Below, piece after piece: positions 15,427-24,766 of a stretch of 64,000 nt of DNA (position 1 is the first letter of the stretch; each line of letters opens with the position of its first letter). A program made the position numbers and the translations under genes. The notes under the pieces are model-generated. The model worked only from the letters and a program-made list of their open reading frames with translations, was not told where the DNA came from and did no database searches. Where the stretch lies: contig CAYQJU010000001.1 in assembly GCA_964417875.1 (NCBI GenBank), forward strand, positions 97,963 to 161,962, written 5' to 3'. Origin of the DNA: ZC4RG30 sp964417875. Lineage in GTDB: Bacteria; Pseudomonadota; Gammaproteobacteria; Steroidobacterales; Steroidobacteraceae.

Positions 15427-18163
15427 TGGCGAACGGGTTGTTGAAATACTGTGCGCCAATGTCGACCCACTCGGAGATCAACCGCAGCTCCGAGGGCGTC
15501 AGGAAGCCGTTGTGATTGACTGTACCACGCGGTGCATCCGGGGCCGGGTCGCCGGTGGCGCAGGTATTGTTGCCCGCGAAGCAGGCGAAGAAACGGGAGC
15601 CGCGCGCATTTCCGGCAACCAGGGGACGCGTGGCATTCACCGGCCGCTGCTCGATGATGGGATCACCGGTGACCGGATCGGTGCCCACCGTCACCTCGAC
15701 GGTGCGTTCCACCAGCATGCCGCCGAGGAAGTCCTGCACGCCATCAGTGAAGAACAGTTCGCGGTACGACACCACATGCAGCTGTTCTTCCGGCGATGGG
15801 TCGCCGGAGAGATCCAGCTGGCCGGCCGGTGCGGCCATCAATCCGGTGGCCGACGGTGGCGCATGGCAGCTGGTGCAGGTGGTGTCCGGGCTGCGATCCA
15901 GCGTCCAGAGCGGCTGGATGTGCTCCACATAGTTGATGATCACGCGGCAGGCACTGTTCCAGTTGCTGATGCAGCCGGTGCGTACCGGAGCGGGGGTGCC
16001 AAGACCCGGCGATCCATAGGTCCACGCGAAGGAATCCGCAGGCGTGCCGACATCGGGATCGGTCCACACATCATCGAACACCACGTTGACGCTGGGGCGC
16101 TGCGAGCACACCGAGCCGCCGATGCAGCTGGTGCGCGCGCGGGCCTGCGCCATCGTGTCGCCGGCCAGCGCGCCGGCGGAGGTCTGCGCGAGCGTGCCGG
16201 GAAAGGGGACACCGGAACCGGCGCCCCAGGGCACATCGGCCAGTTCGCTGGTGGCATCCTCATGCACCCACTGAGAGCTGTAGCGGCCGCGGCCATGCGA
16301 GAGGTCCTGCGCATTGCCGGTGGCCGCCTGATGGCAGCCGGCGCAGCGGCGGATCTCGCCAGGGCGCACCTGCAGCCATGCGCGATGCTGCGGGAACAGT
16401 CGCCGGCCGTTGCCATCCAGCACCGAGAACACGAAGGCCACGTTCGATGGCACCCGCACCGACACCGATCCGTCCGGCTCGATCGGCACATAGCCGATGA
16501 TCTCGCGCATGAATGCCGGCACGCCGAACGCCTGGCGCGCAAGATCCGGGAAACCATCGCCCAGCTGGTCATCACCCAGCGAGACCGCCTTCTCGATGCG
16601 CAGGAAGCGCGCCGGGCGCTGCTCCGCAGGCCGCTGCGCGAGCATCGCGGTGCTGGTCGCCAGAGGTAAGCCGGTCAGGCCCTGATTGGTATTGCGCAGC
16701 GTGCCGTCGAAGTCGTAGACATTCCGGATCTCGATCAGCCCGACGCCCTCGCTGACCATAGACGGATCGAAGTCGTCACCCGGCACGCTGCGGTCGAGGA
16801 TGGTGGCCTGCGGCGCACGCGGCTGCGCGGCCACAAGATCAGTGATCATCACGCCTTCCTCGGGCTGGAACAGCGGCCGGAAGGTATTGTCCGCCGGATC
16901 GTAGATGAAGGCGCTGTACAGCGGTGGCGCAACCACGTAACGGGTGGCGAAGTCCGCGGCCGCGAGGTGCCCGGGCGTGCAGGGCACGATGCGCGCCGGG
17001 GTCTCGGCACCGTCGAGCAGCCGGCACAGCGACCAGCTCACCAGCAGGCGGTTGCTGCCATCCCACAGCGGAAAGGCCGAGCGGAAGCGGCCACCGACGG
17101 AGGGACCTTCCACCATCGACACCAGCGACGGCGTGGCGCGAGACTGCGCAGGTCCCGTCATGCCGGCATTGATGGCCAGTGGCTGGGTGTTCTCCACGTA
17201 GTTGCGGGCGTCGATCAGCACCAGGTCGCCGCCGAAATCCGTATCGGTGAAGGGCCGCACCAGCGTCAGGATGCGCCCATCCTGCATCTCGCGCGGGCGC
17301 GAGAACTGGATGGTCGTTGGGCCATCGGGCCCCGGCGTGCCGGTTTCGTGGCTGCGCGCGCCATACAGCAGCTGCAGGTCGGTGCCATCGGGGTTCGATG
17401 TATACAGGTGCATGCCGCGGTTCGTGGCCGCATCCCAGCGCGTGAACATCACCCGGCCATTGGTCAGCACCGAGGGCCACAGGTCATGGCTCTGGTTGAA
17501 GGTCACCTGGTGGATGTCGCTGCCATCGCCGTTCATCACATGCAGCAGGAAGGCGCTCTCGTTGCCGCCCATGCCGATGGCCTGCGCCTCGTAGCCGGCC
17601 TTGCCCTCGTCGCGCAGGATGGCCTTCGACTGACGCTGCCGCGTCGAGCTGAACACGATGCGCCCGTCCGGCAGGTACTGCGGGCCGATGTCGTGGCCTT
17701 CTTCGGCATTGTCATCCAGCGGGATCACGCGCCGCAGTGCATCGGCGGGAATGTCGTATTCCCAGATGTTCCAGCTCGGCGGGTCACGTTCGTCCTGGTC
17801 CCCTTCCAGTGGCCCGCGCATCGCGAACACGATGCGGCGGCCGTCCTGCGACACGTCCACGTCCTTGATGTCGTACAGGTCCGTGCCGGTGATGCGGCCG
17901 GTGATGTCGATTTCGGTGGAGGAGGGCGAGGCGCGGTTGCGCATGAACAGATCGGCATCGGCCACCGTGCCACGCTGGTCGCGCAGGTCATCGCCATCCA
18001 GTGGAATGGTGCGCTTTACATAGGCGATCGGGTAATCGACCGTGCCCGGATCATTCGCCTGGCCGCCGCCGACATCGATGCTGCCACCGCCGCTGCAGGC
18101 GACGAGGAGCATGCTGATGACACAGGCGGAGAGCACGCCGCCTGCTTGATGGATTGATTTCAC
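15407..18163 (-). CDS. Hydrazine-synthase-alpha-like (HzsA-related) dihaem lipoprotein with PD40 propeller
   Basis: The lipoprotein signal ends LLVACSGGG (Cys23 counted from the GTG at 18163). The N-terminal part has PD40/WD40-like propeller repeats (DVDVSQDGRRIVFAMRG, IGPQYLPDGRIVFSSTRQ, PSVLTNGRVMFTRWD). The C-terminal part has two c-type haem motifs, CAGCH near 607 and CTSCH near 763, and other paired cysteines, as in HzsA-related proteins. In anammox bacteria HzsA is a hydrazine synthase subunit; relatives elsewhere have unknown substrates. The GTG is chosen because it starts the signal peptide. First gene of the leftward operon that includes two barrels and the thioredoxin, so probably surface-exposed. 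Confidence 0.8.
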   Translation of the reverse strand: MKSIHQAGGVLSACVISMLLVACSGGGSIDVGGGQANDPGTVDYPIAYVKRTIPLDGDDLRDQRGTVADADLFMRNRASPSSTEIDITGRITGTDLYDIKDVDVSQDGRRIVFAMRGPLEGDQDERDPPSWNIWEYDIPADALRRVIPLDDNAEEGHDIGPQYLPDGRIVFSSTRQRQSKAILRDEGKAGYEAQAIGMGGNESAFLLHVMNGDGSDIHQVTFNQSHDLWPSVLTNGRVMFTRWDAATNRGMHLYTSNPDGTDLQLLYGARSHETGTPGPDGPTTIQFSRPREMQDGRILTLVRPFTDTDFGGDLVLIDARNYVENTQPLAINAGMTGPAQSRATPSLVSMVEGPSVGGRFRSAFPLWDGSNRLLVSWSLCRLLDGAETPARIVPCTPGHLAAADFATRYVVAPPLYSAFIYDPADNTFRPLFQPEEGVMITDLVAAQPRAPQATILDRSVPGDDFDPSMVSEGVGLIEIRNVYDFDGTLRNTNQGLTGLPLATSTAMLAQRPAEQRPARFLRIEKAVSLGDDQLGDGFPDLARQAFGVPAFMREIIGYVPIEPDGSVSVRVPSNVAFVFSVLDGNGRRLFPQHRAWLQVRPGEIRRCAGCHQAATGNAQDLSHGRGRYSSQWVHEDATSELADVPWGAGSGVPFPGTLAQTSAGALAGDTMAQARARTSCIGGSVCSQRPSVNVVFDDVWTDPDVGTPADSFAWTYGSPGLGTPAPVRTGCISNWNSACRVIINYVEHIQPLWTLDRSPDTTCTSCHAPPSATGLMAAPAGQLDLSGDPSPEEQLHVVSYRELFFTDGVQDFLGGMLVERTVEVTVGTDPVTGDPIIEQRPVNATRPLVAGNARGSRFFACFAGNNTCATGDPAPDAPRGTVNHNGFLTPSELRLISEWVDIGAQYFNNPFANGIPTN

Positions 18164-18233
18164 GTTAGACCTGCCCGCACCCGGAAACTCCGGGAGGATA
18201 TGGATTAAGTAGTCCCTGGCGCTTGCAATTGAC

Positions 18234-18249
18234 TGTGATGCAGATCGCA
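18234..18249. promoter_or_regulatory. CRP/Vfr-type site in the divergent control region
   Basis: TGTGA-N6-TCGCA matches the CRP-family consensus TGTGA-N6-TCACA with one mismatch. It sits in the 222-base gap between the leftward HzsA-like operon (start 18163) and the rightward cytochrome operon (start 18386), so it could regulate both. No convincing sigma-70 promoter was found around it. Confidence 0.4.
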
Positions 18250-18385
18250 CAACGCAGGGCAAATCATAGCTTTGCGACGTGAAACGCGATGCTGTCGGCG
18301 GCCAGCGACGTCGTTGCGTTGAGACATTAGGGAACGCATTGCCATGCGGCTAGATTTGCCGCCACCGATGATCAGGGCAGGTCTC

Positions 18386-19570
18386 ATGAAGCACAAGCAC
18401 AGATCCCATCCGGTCGCTGCGGCGATCGGTGCGCTCGCACTCTGCGTGGCGGCATTCGCGCATGCAGGCCCGGCGGAGCGCGCGCAGGCCAAGCGCATCC
18501 ACGACCGCATCGCGGGCGTTCCGCCCAGCGCGCAGATACTCGACCTGATGGAGCAGGACCTGCTGGCCCAGCCCGGCCGCGCCGGTGCCGTGGCTGCAGC
18601 CCGGCGTGCGATGCAGACGAAGACCTTCTACACCACGGTGCTGAAGAACTGGGTCACGCCCTGGACCAACCGCGAACAGACCGTGTTCGCGCCATTGAAC
18701 GACTACACCGCCACCGTCATCGGCATGGTCCGCGACGATGTGGATTTCCGGCAGGTTCTCAGCGGCGACATCCTCTACGTCGGCGGTGCGGGCCTGCCGC
18801 CCTATTCGCCGGTGAACAACAACCTGTACGAGGAGATGGAAGACCGCGACGTCGACCTCGGCAACCCGCAGGTGCTGGTGGCCGCCACGCAGTCGACGCA
18901 CACGGGGCTTCCGGCCTCGGCCACCGCCGGCGTGATGACCACGCGCGCCGCGGCGCAGTCGTTCTTCACTGCCGGCACCAACCGCGCCATGTTCCGCTTC
19001 ACGCTGATGGCGCACATGTGCAAGGACCTGGAGCAGGTGCACGACGCGCAGCTGTCGCCGGATCGCATCCGCCAGGACGTGAGCCGGTCGCCGGGTGGTG
19101 ACAGCCGCATCTTCCTGAACAACTGCATCGGCTGCCACACCGGCATGGATCCGCTGACGCAGGCCTTCGCCTACTACAACTTCAACGAGGGCGCCGGCCG
19201 CATCGAATACACCGAAGGCCAGGTGCAGCCGAAGTACCTGATCAACCAGGACAACTTCAAGCCCGGCTACGTGACGCCGGATGATGGCTGGTCCAACTAC
19301 TGGCGCGAGGGCGTGAACACCGTGATGGGCTGGGACCATGGCCTGCCCGGCAGCGGCAATGGCGCCAGCAGCATGGGCCAGGAACTGGCCGGCAGCGAGC
19401 AGTTCGCACGCTGCCAGGTCGAGAAGGTGTTCCGCACCGTCTGCCTGCGTCCGCCGGTCAACCAGAACGACCGCAATGAGGTCGAGCGCGTGATGGGCAT
19501 CTTCCGCGGCAATGGTTACCGCGTGAAGGACGTGTTCGCGGAGACCGCGGCGTACTGCCGCGGCAATTGA
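18386..19570 (+). CDS. Secreted monohaem protein with DUF1588/DUF1585-like C-terminus
   Basis: Signal peptide (HPVAAAIGALALCVAAFAHA). The middle contains FLNNCIGCHTGMDPLTQAFAYYNF (haem motif Cys247-His251), like DUF1588 (CxxCH-x-MDPxGxAxENF). The end, ELAGSEQFARCQVEKVFRTV...YRVKDVFAETAAYC, resembles DUF1585. These domains occur in large planctomycete-type secreted cytochromes that are always paired with a DUF1501/1552-type partner; the DUF1501 gene is indeed two genes downstream. The GGGCAGG ribosome site supports ATG 18386. Function is unproven; a role in extracellular oxidation is plausible. Confidence 0.72.
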   Translation: MKHKHRSHPVAAAIGALALCVAAFAHAGPAERAQAKRIHDRIAGVPPSAQILDLMEQDLLAQPGRAGAVAAARRAMQTKTFYTTVLKNWVTPWTNREQTVFAPLNDYTATVIGMVRDDVDFRQVLSGDILYVGGAGLPPYSPVNNNLYEEMEDRDVDLGNPQVLVAATQSTHTGLPASATAGVMTTRAAAQSFFTAGTNRAMFRFTLMAHMCKDLEQVHDAQLSPDRIRQDVSRSPGGDSRIFLNNCIGCHTGMDPLTQAFAYYNFNEGAGRIEYTEGQVQPKYLINQDNFKPGYVTPDDGWSNYWREGVNTVMGWDHGLPGSGNGASSMGQELAGSEQFARCQVEKVFRTVCLRPPVNQNDRNEVERVMGIFRGNGYRVKDVFAETAAYCRGN

Positions 19571-19581
19571 GGGAGAGGTTC

Positions 19582-22020
19582 ATGAACATGCTTCGGGCCA
19601 TCCTGGTTGCCGCGGGCCTCGCCGGTCTTGCCGCCTGTGGCGGCGGTGCGCCGACCACGGTCAATCCCAACACCAATCCGCCGCAGGTCAATGACTACAC
19701 CGGGCCTGCGCCGCAGACCGCCGACACGCAGGCCTTCCGCATCGCCTTCTGGCAGAACGTGAAGGCCAACAATCGCTGCGGCGGTTGCCACAACGCATCC
19801 ACGCCCGGCCAGGCGCCGCGTTTCGCGCGCAACGACGATGTGAACCTGGCCTATGCCGATGCGCTGCCGTTCATCAATGCCACGCAGCCGGACCAGTCGG
19901 CGCTGGTGCTGAAGGTGGCCGAGGGCCACAACTGCTGGCTGTCCAGTGCGCAGGCCTGTGCCGACATCCTGACCACCTGGGTGCAGAACTGGGTGGGCGG
20001 CGTGGGTGGCGGCGGCACGGTGATCGAGCTGCAGGCGCCGGCAGATGTGGAAGTCGGCGCGACCAAGACCTTTCCTGATTCCCCCGGCTCGTTCCAGAAC
20101 ACCGTCTGGCCGGTGCTGCGCGACGCGGGCAACTGCGCACGCTGCCATTCGCCGGCCTCGCCGCAGCCGGCGCCGGGCTTCTTCGCCAGCGCCGATGTCA
20201 ACGAGGCCTATGCGGCGGCCCTCGCCAAGATCAACCTGGATTCACCGGCGAATTCGCGCTTCGTCGAGCGCCTGCGCGACGAGAGCCACAACTGCTGGAC
20301 GAACTGCCCGGCTGATGCCGCGACCATGCTGGGGGCCATCCAGGCCTTTGCAGACGGCGTGCCGGTCACCCAGATCAACCCGGCGCTGAAGGTCAGCCGC
20401 GCGCTGACGCTGTTCGACGGCACCGTCGCCGCGGGCGGCAGCCGCTTCGAGTCGCACACCATCGCCAAGTACCAGTTCAAGGATCTGGTCAATGGCGAGG
20501 TGATCGATACCAGCGGTGTCGAGCCGCAGCTGAACCTGACCATCGACGGCGACGTGACGCATGTGGGCGGCTGGGGCATCAACATCGGTGCGGGCGGCGG
20601 CAAGGCGCAGGCCACCACCACCGCCAGCTCGAAGCTCGCCAACCGCATCAGGCAGACCGGCGAATATTCCATCGAGGTGTGGGCCGCGCCTGCCAATGTC
20701 ACCCAGGAAGATGCATACATCATCAGCTATTCGGGCGGGGTGATGTCGCGCAACGTGACCCTGGCGCAGCGCGCCTACCAGTACGAGGCGCTGAACCGCT
20801 CCAGCACCACCGGCGCCAATGGCGCGCCGGCGCTGTTGACCAATGATGACGACCAGGATGCCCAGGCCTCGCTGCAGCATGTGGTGCTGACCTTCGATCC
20901 GGTCAATGGCCGCCGGCTGTACGTGAACGGCAATTTCACCGGCGATGCGGACCCGCGCGAGGGCGGTTCGCTGGCCACCTGGGATGACACCTTCTCGCTG
21001 GTGTTCGGCAACGAGACCTCGAACAACCGCCAGTGGCGCGGCGTGCTGCGCTTCGTGGCCATCCACGAGCGCGCGCTCACCGCGGAGCAGGTGCAGATGA
21101 ATTTTGCCGCCGGCGTCGGCGAGCGCTACTTCCTGCTGTTCAATGTCACGGAGCTCACCGGCGTGCCGCAGAGCTATGTGATGTTCGAGGCGAGCGTCTA
21201 CGACAGCTACAGCTACCTGTTCACGCGGCCGACCTTCATCAGCCTCGATCCCGCCGTGGCGCCGGGCAGCATCGACATCGAGGGCATCCGCATCGGCGTG
21301 AATGGCGCCGAGGTGCAGGCCGGTCAGGCCTTCTCGAACATCGACACCACCGTGACCAGCGCGGGCTATTCCCCGGAGACCGGCCAGCGTCTGGCGGAGA
21401 TCGGCACCGTGATCGGCCTGCAGAAGGGGCCGGATGCGGACCTGTTCTTCCTGACCTTCGACCGCATCGGCCAGCACACCTATGCGCGCACACCGCTCAC
21501 CGGCGCCACGCCGGTGGCGGTGGACCTGGCGCCGCGCCCGGACATCGGCGTGCGCACTTTCGAGCAGCTCAACCAGAGCATGTCGGCGATCACCGGCGTG
21601 CCCACCACCAACGCAGGCGTGCGCAGCACCTACCTGCAGGTGCAGCAGCAGCTGCCGCCGGTGCCGGACATCGGGGCCTTCCTGGCATCTCACCAGACCG
21701 GCGTGGCGCAGCTGGCCATCAAGTACTGCTCCGAGATGGTGAATGACGGCCAGGCGCGTGCCGCGTTCTTCCCCGGGCTGGACGTGAGCGCCCCGGCCTC
21801 GCAGTTCGCCACCGATGCGGGCAAGGACGTGCTGGTCGTGCCGCTGCTGCAGAAGGCCGTCGGTGCCGACATCGCCACGCAGCCGGATGGCTCCGCCATC
21901 CGCACCGAACTGGGCTCGCTGATCGACCGGCTGATCGCCAAGCCCGGCACCACCAGCGCCAATGTCGCCAAGGCCGCCTGCGCTGCCGCACTCGGCAGTG
22001 GCGTCCTGTCGATTCTCTAA
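19582..22020 (+). CDS. LamG-domain dihaem lipoprotein
   Basis: 812 residues. MNMLRAILVAAGLAGLAACGGG is a textbook lipoprotein signal (Cys19). Two similar cytochrome-like modules follow, with CGGCH at about 66 and CARCH at about 185; each is followed by a HNCW motif (EGHNCW, ESHNCW), so they look like a tandem duplication. Residues about 270-480 form a LamG/concanavalin-like sandwich (TGEYSIEVWAAPANVTQEDAYIISYSGG, HVVLTFDPVNGRRLYVNG, NRQWRGVLRFVAIHERALTAEQV), which usually binds carbohydrate or protein. GGGAGAGG precedes ATG 19582. It sits between the DUF1588-like and DUF1501 genes, so a surface redox complex is likely. Confidence 0.8.
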   Translation: MNMLRAILVAAGLAGLAACGGGAPTTVNPNTNPPQVNDYTGPAPQTADTQAFRIAFWQNVKANNRCGGCHNASTPGQAPRFARNDDVNLAYADALPFINATQPDQSALVLKVAEGHNCWLSSAQACADILTTWVQNWVGGVGGGGTVIELQAPADVEVGATKTFPDSPGSFQNTVWPVLRDAGNCARCHSPASPQPAPGFFASADVNEAYAAALAKINLDSPANSRFVERLRDESHNCWTNCPADAATMLGAIQAFADGVPVTQINPALKVSRALTLFDGTVAAGGSRFESHTIAKYQFKDLVNGEVIDTSGVEPQLNLTIDGDVTHVGGWGINIGAGGGKAQATTTASSKLANRIRQTGEYSIEVWAAPANVTQEDAYIISYSGGVMSRNVTLAQRAYQYEALNRSSTTGANGAPALLTNDDDQDAQASLQHVVLTFDPVNGRRLYVNGNFTGDADPREGGSLATWDDTFSLVFGNETSNNRQWRGVLRFVAIHERALTAEQVQMNFAAGVGERYFLLFNVTELTGVPQSYVMFEASVYDSYSYLFTRPTFISLDPAVAPGSIDIEGIRIGVNGAEVQAGQAFSNIDTTVTSAGYSPETGQRLAEIGTVIGLQKGPDADLFFLTFDRIGQHTYARTPLTGATPVAVDLAPRPDIGVRTFEQLNQSMSAITGVPTTNAGVRSTYLQVQQQLPPVPDIGAFLASHQTGVAQLAIKYCSEMVNDGQARAAFFPGLDVSAPASQFATDAGKDVLVVPLLQKAVGADIATQPDGSAIRTELGSLIDRLIAKPGTTSANVAKAACAAALGSGVLSIL

Positions 22021-22035
22021 AGGGATACCAGGACC

Positions 22036-23595
22036 ATGCGTTACATCCGCAAGATTCCCAGGGGCCGCAGCCTGAATGCACCGCTGCTGCATGGTGACCA
22101 CCGTCGTCCGGTGACGCGTCGCGAGATGCTGTCGGCCGGCCTGCTCACCGGCGCTGGCGCCGTGATGATGCCGACGCTGGCCAGCCTGATGCGTCCGGGC
22201 ATCGCGCGCGCCGATGTGCTGGCTGACCTGGCCCACATCGGTGCCGGCGGCTGCGGCATCACCGGCGGCGCCGGCATGGTGCCGTTCATTGCCTTCGACC
22301 TGTCGGGCGGCGCGAACATCGCCGGTTCCAGCGTGCTGATGGGGCGCCAGGGCGGACAGGAGGATTTCCTCTCCACCGCCGGCTATTCCCGCCTCGGCCT
22401 GCCGGGCAACATGACGCCGAACCTGCCCGACCAGATCGACCGCCAGTTCAACATCGCCTTCCATGTGGACAGCGCCTTCCTGCGCGGCATGGTGCGCCGG
22501 ACGCAGCCCACCACCGCGGCGAACACCGACGGCGCCATCATCGCCGCGCGCTCGGAGAACGACACCGGCAACAATCCGCACAATCCGATGTATGGCATCG
22601 CAAAGACCGGCGCGACGGGCGAGCTGCTGACGCTGATCGGCTCGGTGTCCTCCGAGTCCGGCGGCAACTCGGTGGCGCCGATCGCGATGGTCGATCCCGG
22701 CATCCGTCCCACCAAGGTGGACCGCGCCAGCGATGTCACCGGGCTGGTCGATACCGGCGAGCTGGGCACGCTGTTCCCCGATGCCGCCGATGCCGTGGCG
22801 GTGATGGAGTCGATGGCCGTGCTCACGCACCGCAAGCACGATCGCGTCGCAACGCTGATGGCCTCCGACAGCGACATCAAGGAATTCAACAAGTGTGGCT
22901 ACGTGAAGTCGGCGTACCTGGCCGAGCGCTTCAATGATCCGGCGGCGCTGAACCCGGGCCTGGATCCCGACATCGTCGGTCCCAACGGCATCTGGACGCA
23001 GGCCGAGTACAACGGTGACAACGAGTTCCGCAAGACCGCCGCGGTGATGAAGATGGTCATCGATGGCAATGCCGGCGCCGGCACCGTCCAGATGGGCGGC
23101 TTCGACTATCACACCGGCGAGCGCGCCACCGGTGAGCTGCGCGACATCCGGGCCGGCGAATGCATCGGCGCCTGCCTGGAATATGCGGCGCGCAGGGGCC
23201 GGCCGCTGATGGTCTATGTGTTCAGCGACGGTTCACTGTCGTCGAACGGCATGCTCGACAACTCGGTGAACGGTCGCGGCAAGGGCGTGTGGACCGGAGA
23301 CAACCAGGCCACCGCGGCCTCGCTGATGCTGGTGTACAACCCGGGCGGTCCGGTGCCGATGCGGCCGATGGGCCCCGGTGTGCCGCGGCGACAGATCGGC
23401 TGGTACACCGCCGATGGTGCGGTGGCGACCACCTCGCATCCGGGCGCCAATGCCGTGAACCTGCTGGTTGAAGAGGTGATCCTGAACTACCTCGCACTGC
23501 ATGGACGGGAAGGGGACCTGCAGACGCATTTCCCGAACCATGGACTCGGTTCAAACCTCGACAACCTGATCGCCTTCGGCCAAGTGTCGCTGTGA
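22036..23595 (+). CDS. DUF1501-type exported protein with Tat-like signal
   Basis: The N-terminus has VTRREMLSAGLLTGAGAVMMP, a twin-arginine-like signal with a long leader. The body has the sulfatase/alkaline-phosphatase-like outline of DUF1501 proteins: FIAFDLSGGANIAGSSVLMG near the start and MGGFDYHTG, ECIGACLEYAARRGRPLMVYVFSDGS and later segments further on. DUF1501 proteins are regularly encoded after secreted DUF1549/1553/1588-type cytochromes, matching the order here. It starts 15 bases after the LamG gene. Enzymatic activity is unknown for the family. Confidence 0.8.
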   Translation: MRYIRKIPRGRSLNAPLLHGDHRRPVTRREMLSAGLLTGAGAVMMPTLASLMRPGIARADVLADLAHIGAGGCGITGGAGMVPFIAFDLSGGANIAGSSVLMGRQGGQEDFLSTAGYSRLGLPGNMTPNLPDQIDRQFNIAFHVDSAFLRGMVRRTQPTTAANTDGAIIAARSENDTGNNPHNPMYGIAKTGATGELLTLIGSVSSESGGNSVAPIAMVDPGIRPTKVDRASDVTGLVDTGELGTLFPDAADAVAVMESMAVLTHRKHDRVATLMASDSDIKEFNKCGYVKSAYLAERFNDPAALNPGLDPDIVGPNGIWTQAEYNGDNEFRKTAAVMKMVIDGNAGAGTVQMGGFDYHTGERATGELRDIRAGECIGACLEYAARRGRPLMVYVFSDGSLSSNGMLDNSVNGRGKGVWTGDNQATAASLMLVYNPGGPVPMRPMGPGVPRRQIGWYTADGAVATTSHPGANAVNLLVEEVILNYLALHGREGDLQTHFPNHGLGSNLDNLIAFGQVSL

Positions 23596-23670
23596 CGTCG
23601 TTCATGGCGGTGGGGAGCCTGCGCGCTATCCTGCTTACGTTAACTGTCACCGCCGTTTAGGGTTGCTGCT

Positions 23671-24183
23671 GTGCGAAATGCCTGGCGTTCATTGTGGTGG
23701 CTGGCGGCCGGCCTGATGGTCGCCGCGGCCAGCGGTGCGGCCGGCTCGTCGCATCGGCTGCTGGGGCAACCGGCGCCCGACTTCGCGCTGAAGGCCACCT
23801 CCGGCACCAATTTCCGCCTGTCCGAATACCGCGGCGAGGTGGTGCTGGTGACCTTCTGGGGCAGCCGCTGTGGCGAATGCCCGGCGCAGCTCGCTGCGGT
23901 CAGCCGCCTCGTCGACACCTATCGCTCGGCCGGTCTTGCAGCGCTGGCCGTGAACGTGGATGACGACCAGCTGGCCGCGGCCGCGTTTGCATTGCGGCAT
24001 CCGGTGGGCTTCCCCATGTTGCTGGATCCCGACAAGGCGGTGGCCCGGGCCTGGCGCGTGGACAATCTGCCCATGCTGCTGGTGATCGATCGCGGCGGCA
24101 CCGTGCGTGATGTGCATCGGGGACATCGCGGCGGCGACGATGAGACCTGGCTTGCGCGCATCCGGCCGCTGCTGGACGAATAG
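23671..24183 (+). CDS. TlpA/AhpC-type exported redoxin
   Basis: 170 residues with a signal peptide (SLWWLAAGLMVAAASGAA) and a redoxin domain: QPAPDFALKATSGTNFRLSEYRGEVVLVTFWGSRCGECP has the CXXC pair Cys67/Cys70 in the unusual form CGEC, and NLPMLLVIDRGG supplies the cis-Pro loop. Starts with GTG at 23671. This is the second exported thioredoxin-like gene in the cluster; an electron donor to cytochrome maturation or to surface thiols is likely. A 75-base gap separates it from DUF1501, so it may begin the motor operon. Confidence 0.9.
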   Translation: MRNAWRSLWWLAAGLMVAAASGAAGSSHRLLGQPAPDFALKATSGTNFRLSEYRGEVVLVTFWGSRCGECPAQLAAVSRLVDTYRSAGLAALAVNVDDDQLAAAAFALRHPVGFPMLLDPDKAVARAWRVDNLPMLLVIDRGGTVRDVHRGHRGGDDETWLARIRPLLDE

Positions 24184-24206
24184 ACCGACAAAGGATTTCC
24201 ATTCCC

Positions 24207-24758
24207 ATGAAGCGCAGTTCATTCATTGCCGGCCTGCTGCTGGCCACGCTGGCCGGCATCGGGCCCATCGCTTCGGCGCAGGATGCCGCGGCCCCTGCCA
24301 CGGCGCCCGACACGCGCGCGCTGGATGAAGAGATCCAGGCCATCAAGAAGGACGTGGTCGACCTGAACCGCGACCTGTTCATCCTCGAGGAAGAACTGCT
24401 GTTCCCCGCCAATACGCAGGTGGCGGTGTTCCTGTCGATGGACGTGGGCGAGTTCTTCGCGCTCGACACCGTCGAGCTGCGGCTCAACGACAAGCAGGTG
24501 GCGAAGCACCTTTATACCCCGCGCGAAGCCGAAGCGCTGCTGAAGGGCGGCGTGCAGCGGCTGTACCTGGGCAACCTGCGCGTCGGCGAGCATGAGCTGG
24601 TGGCGCTGTTCACCGGCAAAGGACCGCAGGGCCAGGACTATTCGCGCGGCGCGCAGCTGAAGTTCGAGAAGTCGGTGGGTGCAAAGTACCTGGAGCTGAA
24701 GATCTCCGACCGGCAGAGCAGGCGTCAGCCCGAATTCATCGTGCGGGACTGGGAATAG
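24207..24758 (+). CDS. Secreted protein of unknown function, first of the TPR/motor operon
   Basis: 183 residues with a good signal peptide (SSFIAGLLLATLAGIGPIASAQ). A short coiled-coil-like helix (ALDEEIQAIKKDVVDLNRDLFILEEELLF) is followed by a beta-sandwich-like region (TQVAVFLSMDVGEFFALDTVELRLNDKQVAKHLYT, LYLGNLRVGEHELVALFTG). The layout suggests a periplasmic adaptor that oligomerises by its helix. It sits 23 bases after the redoxin and eight bases before the first TPR gene. I do not recognise a named family. Confidence 0.82.
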   Translation: MKRSSFIAGLLLATLAGIGPIASAQDAAAPATAPDTRALDEEIQAIKKDVVDLNRDLFILEEELLFPANTQVAVFLSMDVGEFFALDTVELRLNDKQVAKHLYTPREAEALLKGGVQRLYLGNLRVGEHELVALFTGKGPQGQDYSRGAQLKFEKSVGAKYLELKISDRQSRRQPEFIVRDWE

Positions 24759-24766
24759 TTCCCCAC

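Noticed and set aside
15407..18163. Interpreting the HzsA-like protein as evidence of anammox or hydrazine metabolism
   Set aside because: No HzsB/HzsC, hydrazine dehydrogenase or anammox-type gene is nearby; HzsA-related proteins occur widely with unknown roles.
20242..23112. 956-residue antisense ORF opposite the LamG and DUF1501 genes
   Set aside because: Runs across two genes, is rich in His/Ala/Gly/Arg and has no recognisable domain.
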